12,258 bases of DNA, taken from Acidimicrobiales bacterium. GTDB lineage: Bacteria > Actinomycetota > Acidimicrobiia > Acidimicrobiales > Acidimicrobilacustridaceae. Below, piece after piece: positions 5,002-12,258 of this stretch. How positions within the stretch are numbered: the first letter of the stretch is position 1; each line of letters starts with the position of its first letter. Position numbers and translations under genes: made by a program. The DNA lies in the NCBI GenBank assembly GCA_023264135.1, contig JALQSZ010000007.1, positions 4,500-16,757 on the forward strand. Direction: 5' to 3'. The notes under the pieces are model-generated. The model had not been told where the DNA came from. It saw nothing but the letters and a program-made list of their open reading frames with translations, and did not search any database.

Positions 5002-7386
5002 ATGGAAACGACACTGCAAGGACTCAGTGGCGCTGAGGTCGCGCAGCGACTCACAGACGGACACACCAACGATGTTCCCGATCCGACGAGTCGGACGATT
5101 GGTCAGATCATCAAGGCGAACATCTTCACGCCGTTCAACTTGTTGCTCGGCATCCTCCTCGTCGTCATTCTTTCGGTAGGCGAATACCGCGACGGTCTTT
5201 TTGGATTCGTCCTCGTCGCCAACGCCGCGATTGGAATCATTCAAGAAATTCGTTCCAAACGGTCTCTTGATGCACTCGCCGTACTCAACGCGCCCCATTC
5301 AACTGTTCGACGCGATGGCACCGATACGACCATCGCATCGAAAGATGTTGTTCTCGACGACATCATCATCCTCACGTTGGGTGACCAGATCGTTGTCGAC
5401 GGCGAAATTCTTGAAAGCACCAATCTTGAAATCGACGAGTCACTCCTCACTGGTGAAGCTGATCCTGTCGAGAAGTCAACGAGCGACAAAGTGATGTCAG
5501 GCAGTTTCGTTGTCGCTGGAAGTGGTGTGATGAAGGCGACTGCCGTTGGCGCCAATTCGTATGCCTTCCAACTTTCCAGCGAAGCGCGTCGGTTCTCGCT
5601 CGTGAAGAGCGAGTTACGCACGGGCATTAATCGCATCATCACGATCGTTGGCTGGATGATGATCCCGATCGCGATTCTGCTGATCACCTCGCAACTCGCA
5701 ACGCATGACGGATTCGTTGCTGCAGTTCAAGGTTCTGTTGCCGGACTCGTCGCCATGGTTCCTGAAGGTCTCGTGCTGCTCACGAGCATCGCTTTCGCAG
5801 TCGGCGCAACTCGGTTGGCAAGCAAGAAAGTGTTGACCCAAGAACTCGCGGCAATCGAAGGCCTCGCCCGCGTCGACACGATTTGTCTCGACAAGACCGG
5901 AACGCTTACCGAAGGCTCGCTCTCGCTTTCCACTGTCGAACATGTCGGAAGCGCCGATGCGTCGTCCTCCGATGCCGTGTCAGTGCTTGCAGCAATTGGC
6001 GCCTCCGACGACCACCCCAATCCCAGCCTTGCGGCAGTCGTCGCCGAATACCCAACGGGACCAGGCTGGACACGTACCGATTCCATCGCCTTTTCTTCCG
6101 CCCGAAAGTGGAGTGCGGCGCAGTTCGCCGATCACGGTTCGTGGTACCTCGGCGCACCCGACATCCTTCTCGACAAAGCGGCGGCGGGCGCATCCCTCGA
6201 CGCAACACAGAACCGTCTTCAGCATTACGCCAGCCGAGGACAGCGAGTGTTGCTCCTCGCATCGTCACCATCCGGATTGCACGGCGAAACCCTTCCAAGC
6301 GAACTTCTACCGGTTGCGCTCGTCGTGCTCGACGAACAACTTCGCGAAGCTGCACCGAAAACCATTTCGTATTTCGGTGAACAAGGTGTCGCTGTCAAAG
6401 TCATCTCCGGCGACAGTCCCATCACCGTTGGCGCCGTCGCGACGCGTTGTGGCGTTCCCGGCGCTGACGATCCGATCGATGCGCGCACGCTTCCTGAAGA
6501 CCAAGAAGCGCTCGCCGACATCCTTGATACGCATTCCGTCTTTGGTCGCGTCACGCCGCAACAGAAACGGGCAATGGTTCATGCCCTTCAGTCGCGCGGA
6601 CACACCGTGGCAATGACTGGTGACGGCGTGAACGACACGCTCGCACTGAAAGACGCTGATGTCGGCGTGGCTATGGGTTCCGGTTCTGCCGCAGCTCGCG
6701 CAGTTGCCCGATTCGTTCTTCTCGCCAACGACTTCGCCGTGTTTCCTTCGGTCGTAAGCGAAGGCCGACGCGTGATCGCCAACGTTGAGCGCGTCGCAAA
6801 CTTGTTCCTCACCAAAACCTTTTACGCAGTCGTCTTGGCGTTAGCGGTCGGAATCGGTCGTATTCCCTTCCCGTTCCTCCCCCGGCACTTCACCATCATT
6901 TCTTCGCTCTCTATTGGCATTCCCGGGTTCTTCTTGGCCCTTTCGCAGAACAACCGTCGAGCAGTGTCGGGATTCCTCCGACGCGTGTTGCGATTCGCCA
7001 TACCCGCAGGAGTCATTGCCTCGGTCGCGACACTCATCGCGTACATCATCGAAAGAAGCACCGACATCCCTCTCGATCAAGCGCGCACAGTCGCGGTCAT
7101 CACCCTGACCACCATTGCGCTTTGGGTATTGGCGATTCTTTGTCGACCGATGTCATGGTGGAAATACCTCTTAGTCATCGGAATGGCTGTGTGCTTCGTC
7201 GGAGTTCTCGTGATTCCCGGACTACGCGACTACTTCGACCTACCGCTGCCCGACGCGCGCGACATCGCGAGTGCGGTTGGAATCGGCGTGATTGCTTCAG
7301 CAATTCTCGAAGCAGGCTGGCGTCTGACGGACTGGTCAGTACCGCAGCAACTGTCGAACGACGACAACGTCGAGACGTCGGCTTAA
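5002..7386 (+). CDS. ctpE: P-type cation ATPase, CtpE-like (probable Ca2+ transporter)
   Basis: A 794-aa membrane pump; CtpE of M. tuberculosis is of similar length and is linked to Ca2+ uptake. No heavy-metal domain is present. Residues 43-80 hold the first two helices. The actuator loop carries LTGEADP (149-155; TGEA instead of the common TGES). The ion-site helix has MVPEGL (252-257), as in P2-type calcium pumps. The phosphorylation motif DKTGTLT has D297, the nucleotide domain has K369 and LGAPD, and the hinge TGDGVND is at 539-545. About six C-terminal helices follow from 603. The ATG at 5002 has no good Shine-Dalgarno but gives the usual N-terminus ([11 protein letters not shown]). It lies 21 nt after the second usp, suggesting co-transcription. 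Its stop overlaps the convergent regulator's stop in TTAA. Ion specificity is inferred. Confidence 0.88.
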   Translation: METTLQGLSGAEVAQRLTDGHTNDVPDPTSRTIGQIIKANIFTPFNLLLGILLVVILSVGEYRDGLFGFVLVANAAIGIIQEIRSKRSLDALAVLNAPHSTVRRDGTDTTIASKDVVLDDIIILTLGDQIVVDGEILESTNLEIDESLLTGEADPVEKSTSDKVMSGSFVVAGSGVMKATAVGANSYAFQLSSEARRFSLVKSELRTGINRIITIVGWMMIPIAILLITSQLATHDGFVAAVQGSVAGLVAMVPEGLVLLTSIAFAVGATRLASKKVLTQELAAIEGLARVDTICLDKTGTLTEGSLSLSTVEHVGSADASSSDAVSVLAAIGASDDHPNPSLAAVVAEYPTGPGWTRTDSIAFSSARKWSAAQFADHGSWYLGAPDILLDKAAAGASLDATQNRLQHYASRGQRVLLLASSPSGLHGETLPSELLPVALVVLDEQLREAAPKTISYFGEQGVAVKVISGDSPITVGAVATRCGVPGADDPIDARTLPEDQEALADILDTHSVFGRVTPQQKRAMVHALQSRGHTVAMTGDGVNDTLALKDADVGVAMGSGSAAARAVARFVLLANDFAVFPSVVSEGRRVIANVERVANLFLTKTFYAVVLALAVGIGRIPFPFLPRHFTIISSLSIGIPGFFLALSQNNRRAVSGFLRRVLRFAIPAGVIASVATLIAYIIERSTDIPLDQARTVAVITLTTIALWVLAILCRPMSWWKYLLVIGMAVCFVGVLVIPGLRDYFDLPLPDARDIASAVGIGVIASAILEAGWRLTDWSVPQQLSNDDNVETSA

Positions 7387-8036
7387 TCGTTGCTGCGGCG
7401 TTGACGCTCGTTTAAACGCGCTGCGTACACAGCAGCTTCGGTTCGACGCTGCATGCCCATCTTCGACAACAGATTCGAGACGTAATTTTTGACCGTCTTC
7501 TCGGCGAGATACATGCGATCGGCAATTTCACGGTTCGTCATGCCTTCAGCGAGTAGATCAAGAATCTTTCGTTCCTGATCGGTCAGACCTTCGAGCTTTT
7601 CGTCAGCAACCGTTCCGGAACGCAAACGCTCAAGCACTCGCGCAGTGACACCTGGGTCAAGAAGCGATTGACCAGCAGCCACTTTGCGGATCGCATCGAT
7701 GAGATCATCGGCACGAACCTGCTTCAACACATAGCCAGACGCGCCCGCCATGATTGCGTCGAAGAGTGCTTCGTCATCGGCGTACGAGGTGAGCATCAGG
7801 CAGTGCACCGATGGCATCCGACTGCGGATTTCCCGACACACCTCGACACCATTGCCATCGGGAAGACGAACATCGAGAACGGCGACATCGGGGTTCGCGG
7901 CGGGAAGTCGACGCAGCGCTTCTTCGGCGCTTCCGGCCTCGGCAACAACTTCCATGTCGCCTGCTGATTCGAGAAGTTCACGAAGCCCGCGCCGGACGAT
8001 TTCATGATCATCGAGAAGAAAGACCTTGATTGGCAC
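7383..8036 (-). CDS. devR: Response regulator, DosR/DevR-like (NarL/LuxR family)
   Basis: With the GTG start at 8036 the protein is 217 aa, the length of M. tuberculosis DosR. The start [17 protein letters not shown] also matches the DosR N-terminus. The receiver domain (1-120) has D9, D10, phosphoacceptor D55 ([11 protein letters not shown]), T83 and K105. The LuxR-type helix-turn-helix (about 148-212) contains [11 protein letters not shown], where K180, K183 and N184 align with the DNA-contacting K179, K182 and N183 of DosR. An upstream ATG at 8138 would add a tail lying in the divergent promoter and kinase gene, so I reject it. No clear Shine-Dalgarno is seen; CAGACT lies 6 nt before the GTG. 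It diverges from its likely partner kinase and converges on the ATPase gene, sharing TTAA stops. Orthology to DosR is likely but not proven. Confidence 0.9.
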   Translation of the reverse strand: MPIKVFLLDDHEIVRRGLRELLESAGDMEVVAEAGSAEEALRRLPAANPDVAVLDVRLPDGNGVEVCREIRSRMPSVHCLMLTSYADDEALFDAIMAGASGYVLKQVRADDLIDAIRKVAAGQSLLDPGVTARVLERLRSGTVADEKLEGLTDQERKILDLLAEGMTNREIADRMYLAEKTVKNYVSNLLSKMGMQRRTEAAVYAARLNERQRRSND

Positions 8037-8106
8037 GGCGACAGTCTGCCTGAGGAGCACGCTGGCGACAGACCAGCCCCAAGACCCGACCGGTACCATC
8101 GGATCC
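8037..8106. promoter_or_regulatory. Divergent promoter region between regulator and kinase genes
   Basis: These 70 bp hold both promoters. GGCGACAG occurs at 8037-8044 and 8064-8071 (27-bp period). AAGACCC (8081-8087), followed by GA, resembles a DosR half-site (WAGTCCCSA) with one mismatch, and is also part of the DosR-box-like site before the copper oxidase. The kinase -10 candidate is listed separately. Autoregulation by the response regulator is a reasonable inference. Confidence 0.45.
8094..8099 (+). promoter_or_regulatory. Candidate -10 box of the sensor kinase gene
   Basis: TACCAT (TANNNT) ends 7 nt before the ATG at 8107, predicting a leaderless or nearly leaderless transcript. The gene has no strong Shine-Dalgarno (only GGA at 8101-8103). 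Confidence 0.45.
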
Positions 8107-9240
8107 ATGCAAGAAGATTCCGCAGAATCCGGCCTCAAGCCCGATGACCTTCAGCACCTTCTTGACGCAATCGTCTCCATCGGAAGTGAACTCAGCCTTC
8201 CCGTCGTGCTCCGACGAATCATCGAAACGGCCACCGATTTGGTCGATGCCCGGTTCGGCGCACTCGGCGTCCTCGACGAATCCGGAACCCATCTTTCACA
8301 ATTTCTGTATTCGGGAATCGACGACACGACTGCGGCAGCGATTGGCGACCTTCCCTCTGGAAAGGGAATCCTCGGCACGCTGATCGTCGACCCCCGACCC
8401 ATTCGTTTGGCTGATCTCTCGGCTCATCCCGACAGTTTCGGATTTCCTTCGAACCACCCTCCGATGGGTTCGTTTCTCGGCGTCCCGATCCGCATTCGCG
8501 ATCAGGTCTTCGGGAACTTGTACCTGTGCGAGAAAAGTTCCGGACCCGAATTCACTGCCGCCGACGAAGAACTCGTCATCGGTCTCGCCACTGCTGCGGG
8601 TGTTGCGATTGAAAACGCTCGTTTGCATACGCGAGTTGGAGAACTGCATGTCGTTGAAGACCGTGAACGAATCGCTCGTGATCTTCACGACACCGTGATT
8701 CAGCGCATGTTTGCCATCGGACTCAGCATGCAAGGTCTTGCCGCGACAACCTCTGATGCAACGACCAGTGCGCGGCTCGAACAAATGATTGAAGATCTCG
8801 ACGACACCGTTCGAGATATCCGAACAACGATCTTTGAACTTCAACGACCCAGGATCCCGGGTCGGAGCTTGCGCCAGGAAATCCTTGATCTTGTCGATGA
8901 AATCCACGGCCATTCCACGTTTGATATCGCGATTCGTTTCGATGGACCGGTGGACCTCGCTGTTCCCGATGCAATCGCTGATCACCTCATTGCCGTTGTG
9001 CGTGAATCAGTGACGAATGCTGTTCGACATTCGGGCGGTTCAAAAATCGATGTCGATGTTTCGGTGAACGATCACATCGAAGCGCGCATCGCCGACAACG
9101 GCAATGGAGTCGACGACGGCGCACCTCGAGGCAACGGACTTCACAACTTACGAAGTCGCGCGCACGACCTCGGTGGCGAGTGCACGGTGAGCCGATCAAA
9201 CGATGGCGGCACTCTTGTCGTGTGGCGCGTACCCGTCTAG
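8107..9240 (+). CDS. Single-GAF sensor histidine kinase, DosS/DosT-like
   Basis: A 377-aa cytosolic kinase, probable partner of the divergent DosR-like regulator. Domains: GAF (about 16-172), HisKA_3 dimerisation domain with phospho-acceptor H194 ([12 protein letters not shown]), and an HATPase domain with N304 (N-box), D330 (ADNGNG) and [11 protein letters not shown]. The GAF carries [13 protein letters not shown] and [11 protein letters not shown], very like the DosS/DosT GAF-A domain. H117 lies about where the haem-binding His of DosS (H149) would fall, so a haem-based O2, NO or redox sensor is possible. Mycobacterial DosS and DosT have two GAF domains and over 570 residues; this protein keeps one. 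An in-frame ATG at 8026 would overlap the regulator gene; the ATG at 8107 has a TANNNT box 7 nt upstream. Confidence 0.9.
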   Translation: MQEDSAESGLKPDDLQHLLDAIVSIGSELSLPVVLRRIIETATDLVDARFGALGVLDESGTHLSQFLYSGIDDTTAAAIGDLPSGKGILGTLIVDPRPIRLADLSAHPDSFGFPSNHPPMGSFLGVPIRIRDQVFGNLYLCEKSSGPEFTAADEELVIGLATAAGVAIENARLHTRVGELHVVEDRERIARDLHDTVIQRMFAIGLSMQGLAATTSDATTSARLEQMIEDLDDTVRDIRTTIFELQRPRIPGRSLRQEILDLVDEIHGHSTFDIAIRFDGPVDLAVPDAIADHLIAVVRESVTNAVRHSGGSKIDVDVSVNDHIEARIADNGNGVDDGAPRGNGLHNLRSRAHDLGGECTVSRSNDGGTLVVWRVPV

Positions 9241-9262
9241 CGGCGCGTCAGAGATTCACGCA

Positions 9263-9709
9263 CTAGCGGCCGGTGTGGCCGAATCCGCCTTCGCCCCGTT
9301 CCGACTCACCGAGATGATCAAAGTCGTCAACGGGAACAAGTACGACGTGCTCAACGCGCTGAACAACAAGTTGCGCGATCCGTTCGCCACGAACAATTTC
9401 AAATGGCTCTGCGGGATCAGTATTGACGAGCAGCACTTTGAGTTCGCCGCGGTACCCGCTGTCGATGAGTCCAGGGGTGTTCAAGCAGGTGACGCCGTGT
9501 TTCAACGCAAGACCGCTGCGAGGCTGCACGAATCCCGCGTGACCCTCGGGAATCGCCACCGCAAGGCCGGTCGGCACCAGCGCCCTTCCTCCTCCGGGGA
9601 GCAACACCACCGATTCTCGAGCCAAAAGATCGAGCCCCGCATCGCCAACGCGGGCGTAGGTCGGCAGTTCGAGATCGGGGTCGAGGCGCATCACCGGAAC
9701 TTCAAGCAC
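9263..9709 (-). CDS. dut: dUTP diphosphatase (dUTPase)
   Basis: A trimeric dUTPase that hydrolyses dUTP to dUMP and pyrophosphate, limiting uracil in DNA and feeding dTMP synthesis. All five motifs are present (numbering for the 148-aa form): I DAGLDL (23-28), II PRSGLA (63-68), [16 protein letters not shown] (80-92) with catalytic D83 and Y86, IV RIAQLVV (110-116), [11 protein letters not shown] (138-147). Motif V has His145 where Ser is usual. I prefer the GTG at 9709: it gives the usual length and N-terminus ([12 protein letters not shown]. tuberculosis Dut also starts shortly before VRLDP), and TACGAT lies 6 nt upstream. An ATG at 9745 (160 aa) is the alternative and would overlap the orn start codon. 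The gene converges on the kinase gene, 22 bp from its stop, with no clear terminator. Confidence 0.93.
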   Translation of the reverse strand: MLEVPVMRLDPDLELPTYARVGDAGLDLLARESVVLLPGGGRALVPTGLAVAIPEGHAGFVQPRSGLALKHGVTCLNTPGLIDSGYRGELKVLLVNTDPAEPFEIVRGERIAQLVVQRVEHVVLVPVDDFDHLGESERGEGGFGHTGR

Positions 9710-9715
9710 CGGGCG

Positions 9716-9721
9716 ATCGTA
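9716..9721 (-). promoter_or_regulatory. Candidate -10 box of dut
   Basis: On the minus strand TACGAT (TANNNT) ends 6 nt before GTG at 9709, the geometry of a leaderless transcript. It supports 9709 as the dut start. Confidence 0.4.
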
Positions 9722-9731
9722 GGACGGTGCG

Positions 9732-9737
9732 TAGGAT
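9732..9737 (+). promoter_or_regulatory. Candidate -10 box of orn
   Basis: TAGGAT (TANNNT) ends 6 nt before the ATG at 9744. AGGA within it could instead act as a Shine-Dalgarno, so leaderless and leadered readings compete. The same CGTAGGA occurs 12 bp upstream (9718-9724), overlapping the divergent dut -10 box. Confidence 0.4.
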
Positions 9738-9743
9738 CCGTTC

Positions 9744-10310
9744 ATGCTCGCTTGGATCGATCTCGAAATGACCGGCCTCGATACCGCCACAAACGTGATC
9801 GTCGAAATCGCCACCCTCCTCACCGATGACAACCTTGAGATCATCGCTGAGGGCCCCGACTTGGTCATCCATCAGCCGGCCGAGGCCTTGGCCCGTATGG
9901 ACGAAGTCGTCGTCAACATGCATACCCGCAGCGGACTTCTTCCCGAGATCGAGGCCTCAACGATCAGCCTCCAAGACGCCAACGACGCCACCATGGCGTT
10001 TCTCCGTGAGCACATCGCCGAACCCCGCACTGTTCCTTTGTGCGGAAATTCCATCGGCACCGACCGCCGCTTTCTGGCCGCGTATATGCCCGAAATCGAA
10101 AACTTTCTCCACTATCGGTCAGTCGATGTTTCGACCCTCAAAGAACTCATCAAACGGTGGAACCCCACACTGCTCAAGGGCGCTCCCCGAAAGGCGGAGG
10201 GCCACCGAGCACTCGATGACATCCGCGAAAGCGTGTTCGAGCTTCGTTACTACCGAGACACCTTTTGCCTGCTTGCCGACACTGACGCCAACGCTGAACC
10301 CAGCGCCTGA
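9744..10310 (+). CDS. orn: Oligoribonuclease
   Basis: A 188-aa DEDDh 3'-to-5' exoribonuclease that degrades the shortest RNA fragments (such as pGpG and other nanoRNAs) to mononucleotides in the cytosol. The exonuclease residues are all visible: D6 and E8 (WIDLEMTGL), D107 ([11 protein letters not shown]), H154 and D159 (HRALDDI). The sequence VNMHTRSGL at 57-65 is also typical of Orn. Length fits the family. It diverges from dut across about 34 bp. The following hydrolase gene starts 37 bp after the stop and may have its own promoter. Confidence 0.96.
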   Translation: MLAWIDLEMTGLDTATNVIVEIATLLTDDNLEIIAEGPDLVIHQPAEALARMDEVVVNMHTRSGLLPEIEASTISLQDANDATMAFLREHIAEPRTVPLCGNSIGTDRRFLAAYMPEIENFLHYRSVDVSTLKELIKRWNPTLLKGAPRKAEGHRALDDIRESVFELRYYRDTFCLLADTDANAEPSA

Positions 10311-10332
10311 GTTTCGCTCCGCGATCGGGCGG

Positions 10333-10338
10333 TAGTGT
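10333..10338 (+). promoter_or_regulatory. Possible -10 box of the MBL-fold hydrolase gene
   Basis: TAGTGT (TANNNT) lies 9 nt before the ATG at 10348. The spacing is looser than at usp, the kinase gene and orn, and transcription from orn could also continue into this gene. Confidence 0.3.
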
Positions 10339-10347
10339 CGGAACGTC

Positions 10348-11469
10348 ATGGGGGATGCACACGATCACAGCGGACATGCACACGGCGCCGAAGCGCCGCG
10401 AGTGCCTCGTCAGGAACAAGAAGACGCGTCCACCGAGATCACCGAAGTTGCACGGGGCATTCTCCGTTTACAACTTCCAACCGATTTCACTGGTCTCGGC
10501 CATGTGAACACTTACGCCATTGAAGACTCCCGAGGATTCACGCTCGTTGATCCGGGCCTGCCCAGCGATGAGTCATGGGCGGCACTTCAAGACCGCATGC
10601 GCGACGCGAACATTCCGTTGGCCCGAGTGCACACCGTCTACATCACCCATTCGCATCCCGATCATTTCGGCGGCGCGCATCGACTTGTTGAAGCAAGTCA
10701 CGCCGATGTTCTGACCTCAACGATGTTCCGCAAGTGGACCGACCTTCTCGATCTCGACGAAACACCGCTTGAACCAATGGACCCCGCCGATGCCGCCGAA
10801 GCCGGAACCATTCTCGACGCGATCGGTTCCACCGATGAAGCCGATATGGAAGAAGCGTTCCCTGGCTTCAAAGCATTCCGCGATCGCATTCGCGCCGCAA
10901 TCGCCGATGGTCGCATCGAAGAAGTGTCGTGGATGAAAGCGCCACGTCCAACAATCGTGGTTGACGATGCACAGCGCGTCCGCATGGGCGATCGAGATTG
11001 GGTTGCGGTCTTTACGCCCGGCCATACCCACGACCACTTGTGCATGTGGAATCCCGAGGATGGCGTGTTGCTCTCGGGCGATCACGTCTTGCCAACGATC
11101 ACACCACATATCGCCGGATTCATGGGCGGCGATCCGCTTTCGAATTACTTGCAGAACCTCGACAAAGTTGCCGGTCTTGAAGGCATCACCACGGTGTTGC
11201 CCGCGCACGGTCACCCCTTTGGCGATCTCCCCGGCCGTTGCGAAGCCATCAAAGACCATCACGCCACTCGCCTTCAGTTGCTCGTTGATGCAGCGCCCGA
11301 AGCCGGCTGGGCGCCCATCACCAAGTGGTCGGAGTACTTGTTCTCGCCTCGCAGTCGCGGGCCAATGGCCGATAGTGAGACGTACGCCCATCTCGAAAAT
11401 CTCCGCCTTGCCGGCAAAGCCGAACGTCGCGCTGCCGAAGAAGGTTTCGACTACCGCGTCGAGTTCTGA
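10348..11469 (+). CDS. Metallo-beta-lactamase-fold hydrolase with His-rich N-terminus
   Basis: A 373-aa cytosolic hydrolase of the glyoxalase II / LACTB2-like branch, with two metal ions expected. The metal ligands are H101, H103, D105 and H106 (HSHPDH), H226 (GHTHDH), D245 (SGDH) and H287 (PAHGH). The region after about 300 (HHATRLQLLVDAAPEAG) looks like the small winged-helix tail of LACTB2-type proteins. Between the first and second ligand sites is a longer-than-usual acidic helical insert (about 132-190). The first 13 residues, MGDAHDHSGHAHG, hold four His and two Asp and may bind metal. The substrate cannot be told from sequence: thioester, lactone, RNA and phosphodiester hydrolases share this fold. 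The MFS gene starts 5 nt after its stop, so they are very likely co-transcribed. Confidence 0.9.
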   Translation: MGDAHDHSGHAHGAEAPRVPRQEQEDASTEITEVARGILRLQLPTDFTGLGHVNTYAIEDSRGFTLVDPGLPSDESWAALQDRMRDANIPLARVHTVYITHSHPDHFGGAHRLVEASHADVLTSTMFRKWTDLLDLDETPLEPMDPADAAEAGTILDAIGSTDEADMEEAFPGFKAFRDRIRAAIADGRIEEVSWMKAPRPTIVVDDAQRVRMGDRDWVAVFTPGHTHDHLCMWNPEDGVLLSGDHVLPTITPHIAGFMGGDPLSNYLQNLDKVAGLEGITTVLPAHGHPFGDLPGRCEAIKDHHATRLQLLVDAAPEAGWAPITKWSEYLFSPRSRGPMADSETYAHLENLRLAGKAERRAAEEGFDYRVEF

Positions 11470-11474
11470 CCGTT

Positions 11475-12258
11475 ATGGCAGCAACCATTTCGGCCAAACA
11501 ACTTTTGCGTACGCGTTCGGTGTCGCCGTACTTGTTGGCATCGGCCGCAGGAACGATTGCCGCGATGATTCAGATCACGGCGCTGGGCAAGCAGCTGTAC
11601 GACATGACCGGTCGCGATCTCGATCTCGGACTTCTTGGTCTTGCCGAATTCGCGCCGGCGTTCTTGTTGATGACGGTGACCGGTTCGTTTGCTGATCGCT
11701 ACGACCGTCGACATATCGCCTCGATTGGTCTCAGTGTTCAGGTCGTCATGACCGGAATGCTTGCGTGGTACGTCGCCACCAAGCCCACGGCCACGTTGCC
11801 GATTTTCCTTATGGTGATTGCCTTCGGCGCCGGTCGCGCGTTTGTGAGTCCCGCCACGCGAGCGATGCCTGCCGATATTGCCCCTGACGGCGGACTGCCT
11901 CGCCTTATTGCGTTCCATGTCGGCACATGGCAGGCCAGCGCCATTGTCGGTCCGATCCTTGCTGGCTTTTTGTTCGTCGTGTCACCTTCGTGGCCATTCA
12001 TCGCCTGCATGATCCTGACTGGCGCCGGCGCGGTGCTCATTCAATTCGCGCGACCACGTCCTGATCGCAATGCACCAGGCACATCGCTTGCAGGAGAACA
12101 GGAAGCGTCAGTAATCGAACTCGGCGACGAACTTCGCCCCGCGGAAATGCTCGATGTGCTCGGCGAACAGAATGCCGATCACATCGCCCACGAATCGCTT
12201 GCTCCCAACGCTTCTTCTGAAGCTCCGGAAAAGAAGCGAACCTTCCATGAAGCATTCG
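11475..12258 (+). CDS. MFS transporter, MFS_3/EntS-like exporter (3' truncated by window end)
   Basis: The first 261 codons of a membrane exporter, open to the window edge. Six helices can be drawn near residues 18-38, 50-70, 82-101, 106-125, 143-167 and 172-190. Motif A of drug/H+ antiporters, GSFADRYDRR (70-79), follows helix 2, and SPATRAMPADIAP (125-137) is typical of the MFS_3 (DHA3, enterobactin-exporter-like) group. A long charged, hydrophilic loop (about 191-258, many Glu and Asp) comes before the expected second half; this central loop is larger than in EntS. It starts at ATG 11475, 5 nt after the MBL hydrolase stop, with only weak Shine-Dalgarno, suggesting translational coupling. 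The substrate is unknown; export of a compound processed by the hydrolase is speculation. Confidence 0.9.
   Translation, partial: MAATISAKQLLRTRSVSPYLLASAAGTIAAMIQITALGKQLYDMTGRDLDLGLLGLAEFAPAFLLMTVTGSFADRYDRRHIASIGLSVQVVMTGMLAWYVATKPTATLPIFLMVIAFGAGRAFVSPATRAMPADIAPDGGLPRLIAFHVGTWQASAIVGPILAGFLFVVSPSWPFIACMILTGAGAVLIQFARPRPDRNAPGTSLAGEQEASVIELGDELRPAEMLDVLGEQNADHIAHESLAPNASSEAPEKKRTFHEAF

Noticed and set aside
8026..8106. Longer kinase start at ATG 8026
   Set aside because: It would overlap the divergent regulator gene; the added residues resemble no domain, and ATG 8107 has a TANNNT box at 7 nt.
8037..8138. Longer regulator start at 8138
   Set aside because: It adds 34 residues lying in the divergent promoter; the GTG at 8036 gives the 217-aa length of DosR.
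9710..9868. Longer dut starts at 9868 and 9745
   Set aside because: The first runs deep into orn on the opposite strand. The second is possible but has no Shine-Dalgarno and is longer than the family needs.
1..12258. Mobile elements, CRISPR arrays, prophage genes
   Set aside because: No transposase, integrase, terminal repeats, regularly spaced repeats or phage-like genes are visible in the window.

Overview
The window reads as a mid-to-high-GC (roughly 55-60 % by eye) chromosomal segment of an actinobacterium. The signs are a DosR/DevR-type regulator of exactly the mycobacterial length, a CtpE-type P-type ATPase, an actinobacterial-style dUTPase and oligoribonuclease, and TANNNT -10 boxes 6-7 nt from start codons that lack a good Shine-Dalgarno, as in leaderless actinobacterial transcripts. 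Acidimicrobiia would fit, but that class assignment is only a guess. No mobile element, CRISPR array or phage gene was found.

Layout. 1-167: no confident gene, one perfect dyad. 168-241: tRNA-Lys(UUU), followed by a strong terminator facing both ways. 308-2312 (minus): an uncharacterised Cys/His-containing protein, then a dsbB-like gene overlapping (GTGA) a membrane-anchored CPHC thioredoxin-fold protein; the last two form a disulfide-exchange pair. 2313-2548: a divergent control region dense with dyads and repeats, including a near-match to the DosR box core. 2549-3973 (plus): membrane-anchored copper oxidase made of an extra N-terminal blue-copper domain plus a two-domain laccase-like unit, closed by a strong terminator. 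4066-7386 (plus): two UspA-family proteins and a CtpE-like cation ATPase, probably one operon. 7383-8036 (minus) and 8107-9240 (plus): divergent response regulator and single-GAF histidine kinase of the DosR/DosS type. 9263-9709 (minus) dut and 9744-10310 (plus) orn: nucleotide and RNA housekeeping genes with back-to-back promoters. 10348-11469 and 11475-12258 (plus): metallo-beta-lactamase-fold hydrolase followed by an MFS exporter cut by the window end.

How it may work together. Universal stress proteins and cation ATPases are classic members of the DosR dormancy regulon in mycobacteria. Here two Usp genes and a CtpE-like ATPase sit directly beside a DosR/DosS-like pair. The residues known to contact DNA in DosR are conserved in this regulator, and the best DosR-box-like sequence I found lies upstream of the copper oxidase. 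My working hypothesis is a compact redox or oxygen-responsive island: sensor kinase, regulator, Usp proteins, ion pump, and possibly an oxygen-consuming periplasmic copper oxidase. The gene identities are well supported. The regulatory wiring is inference.
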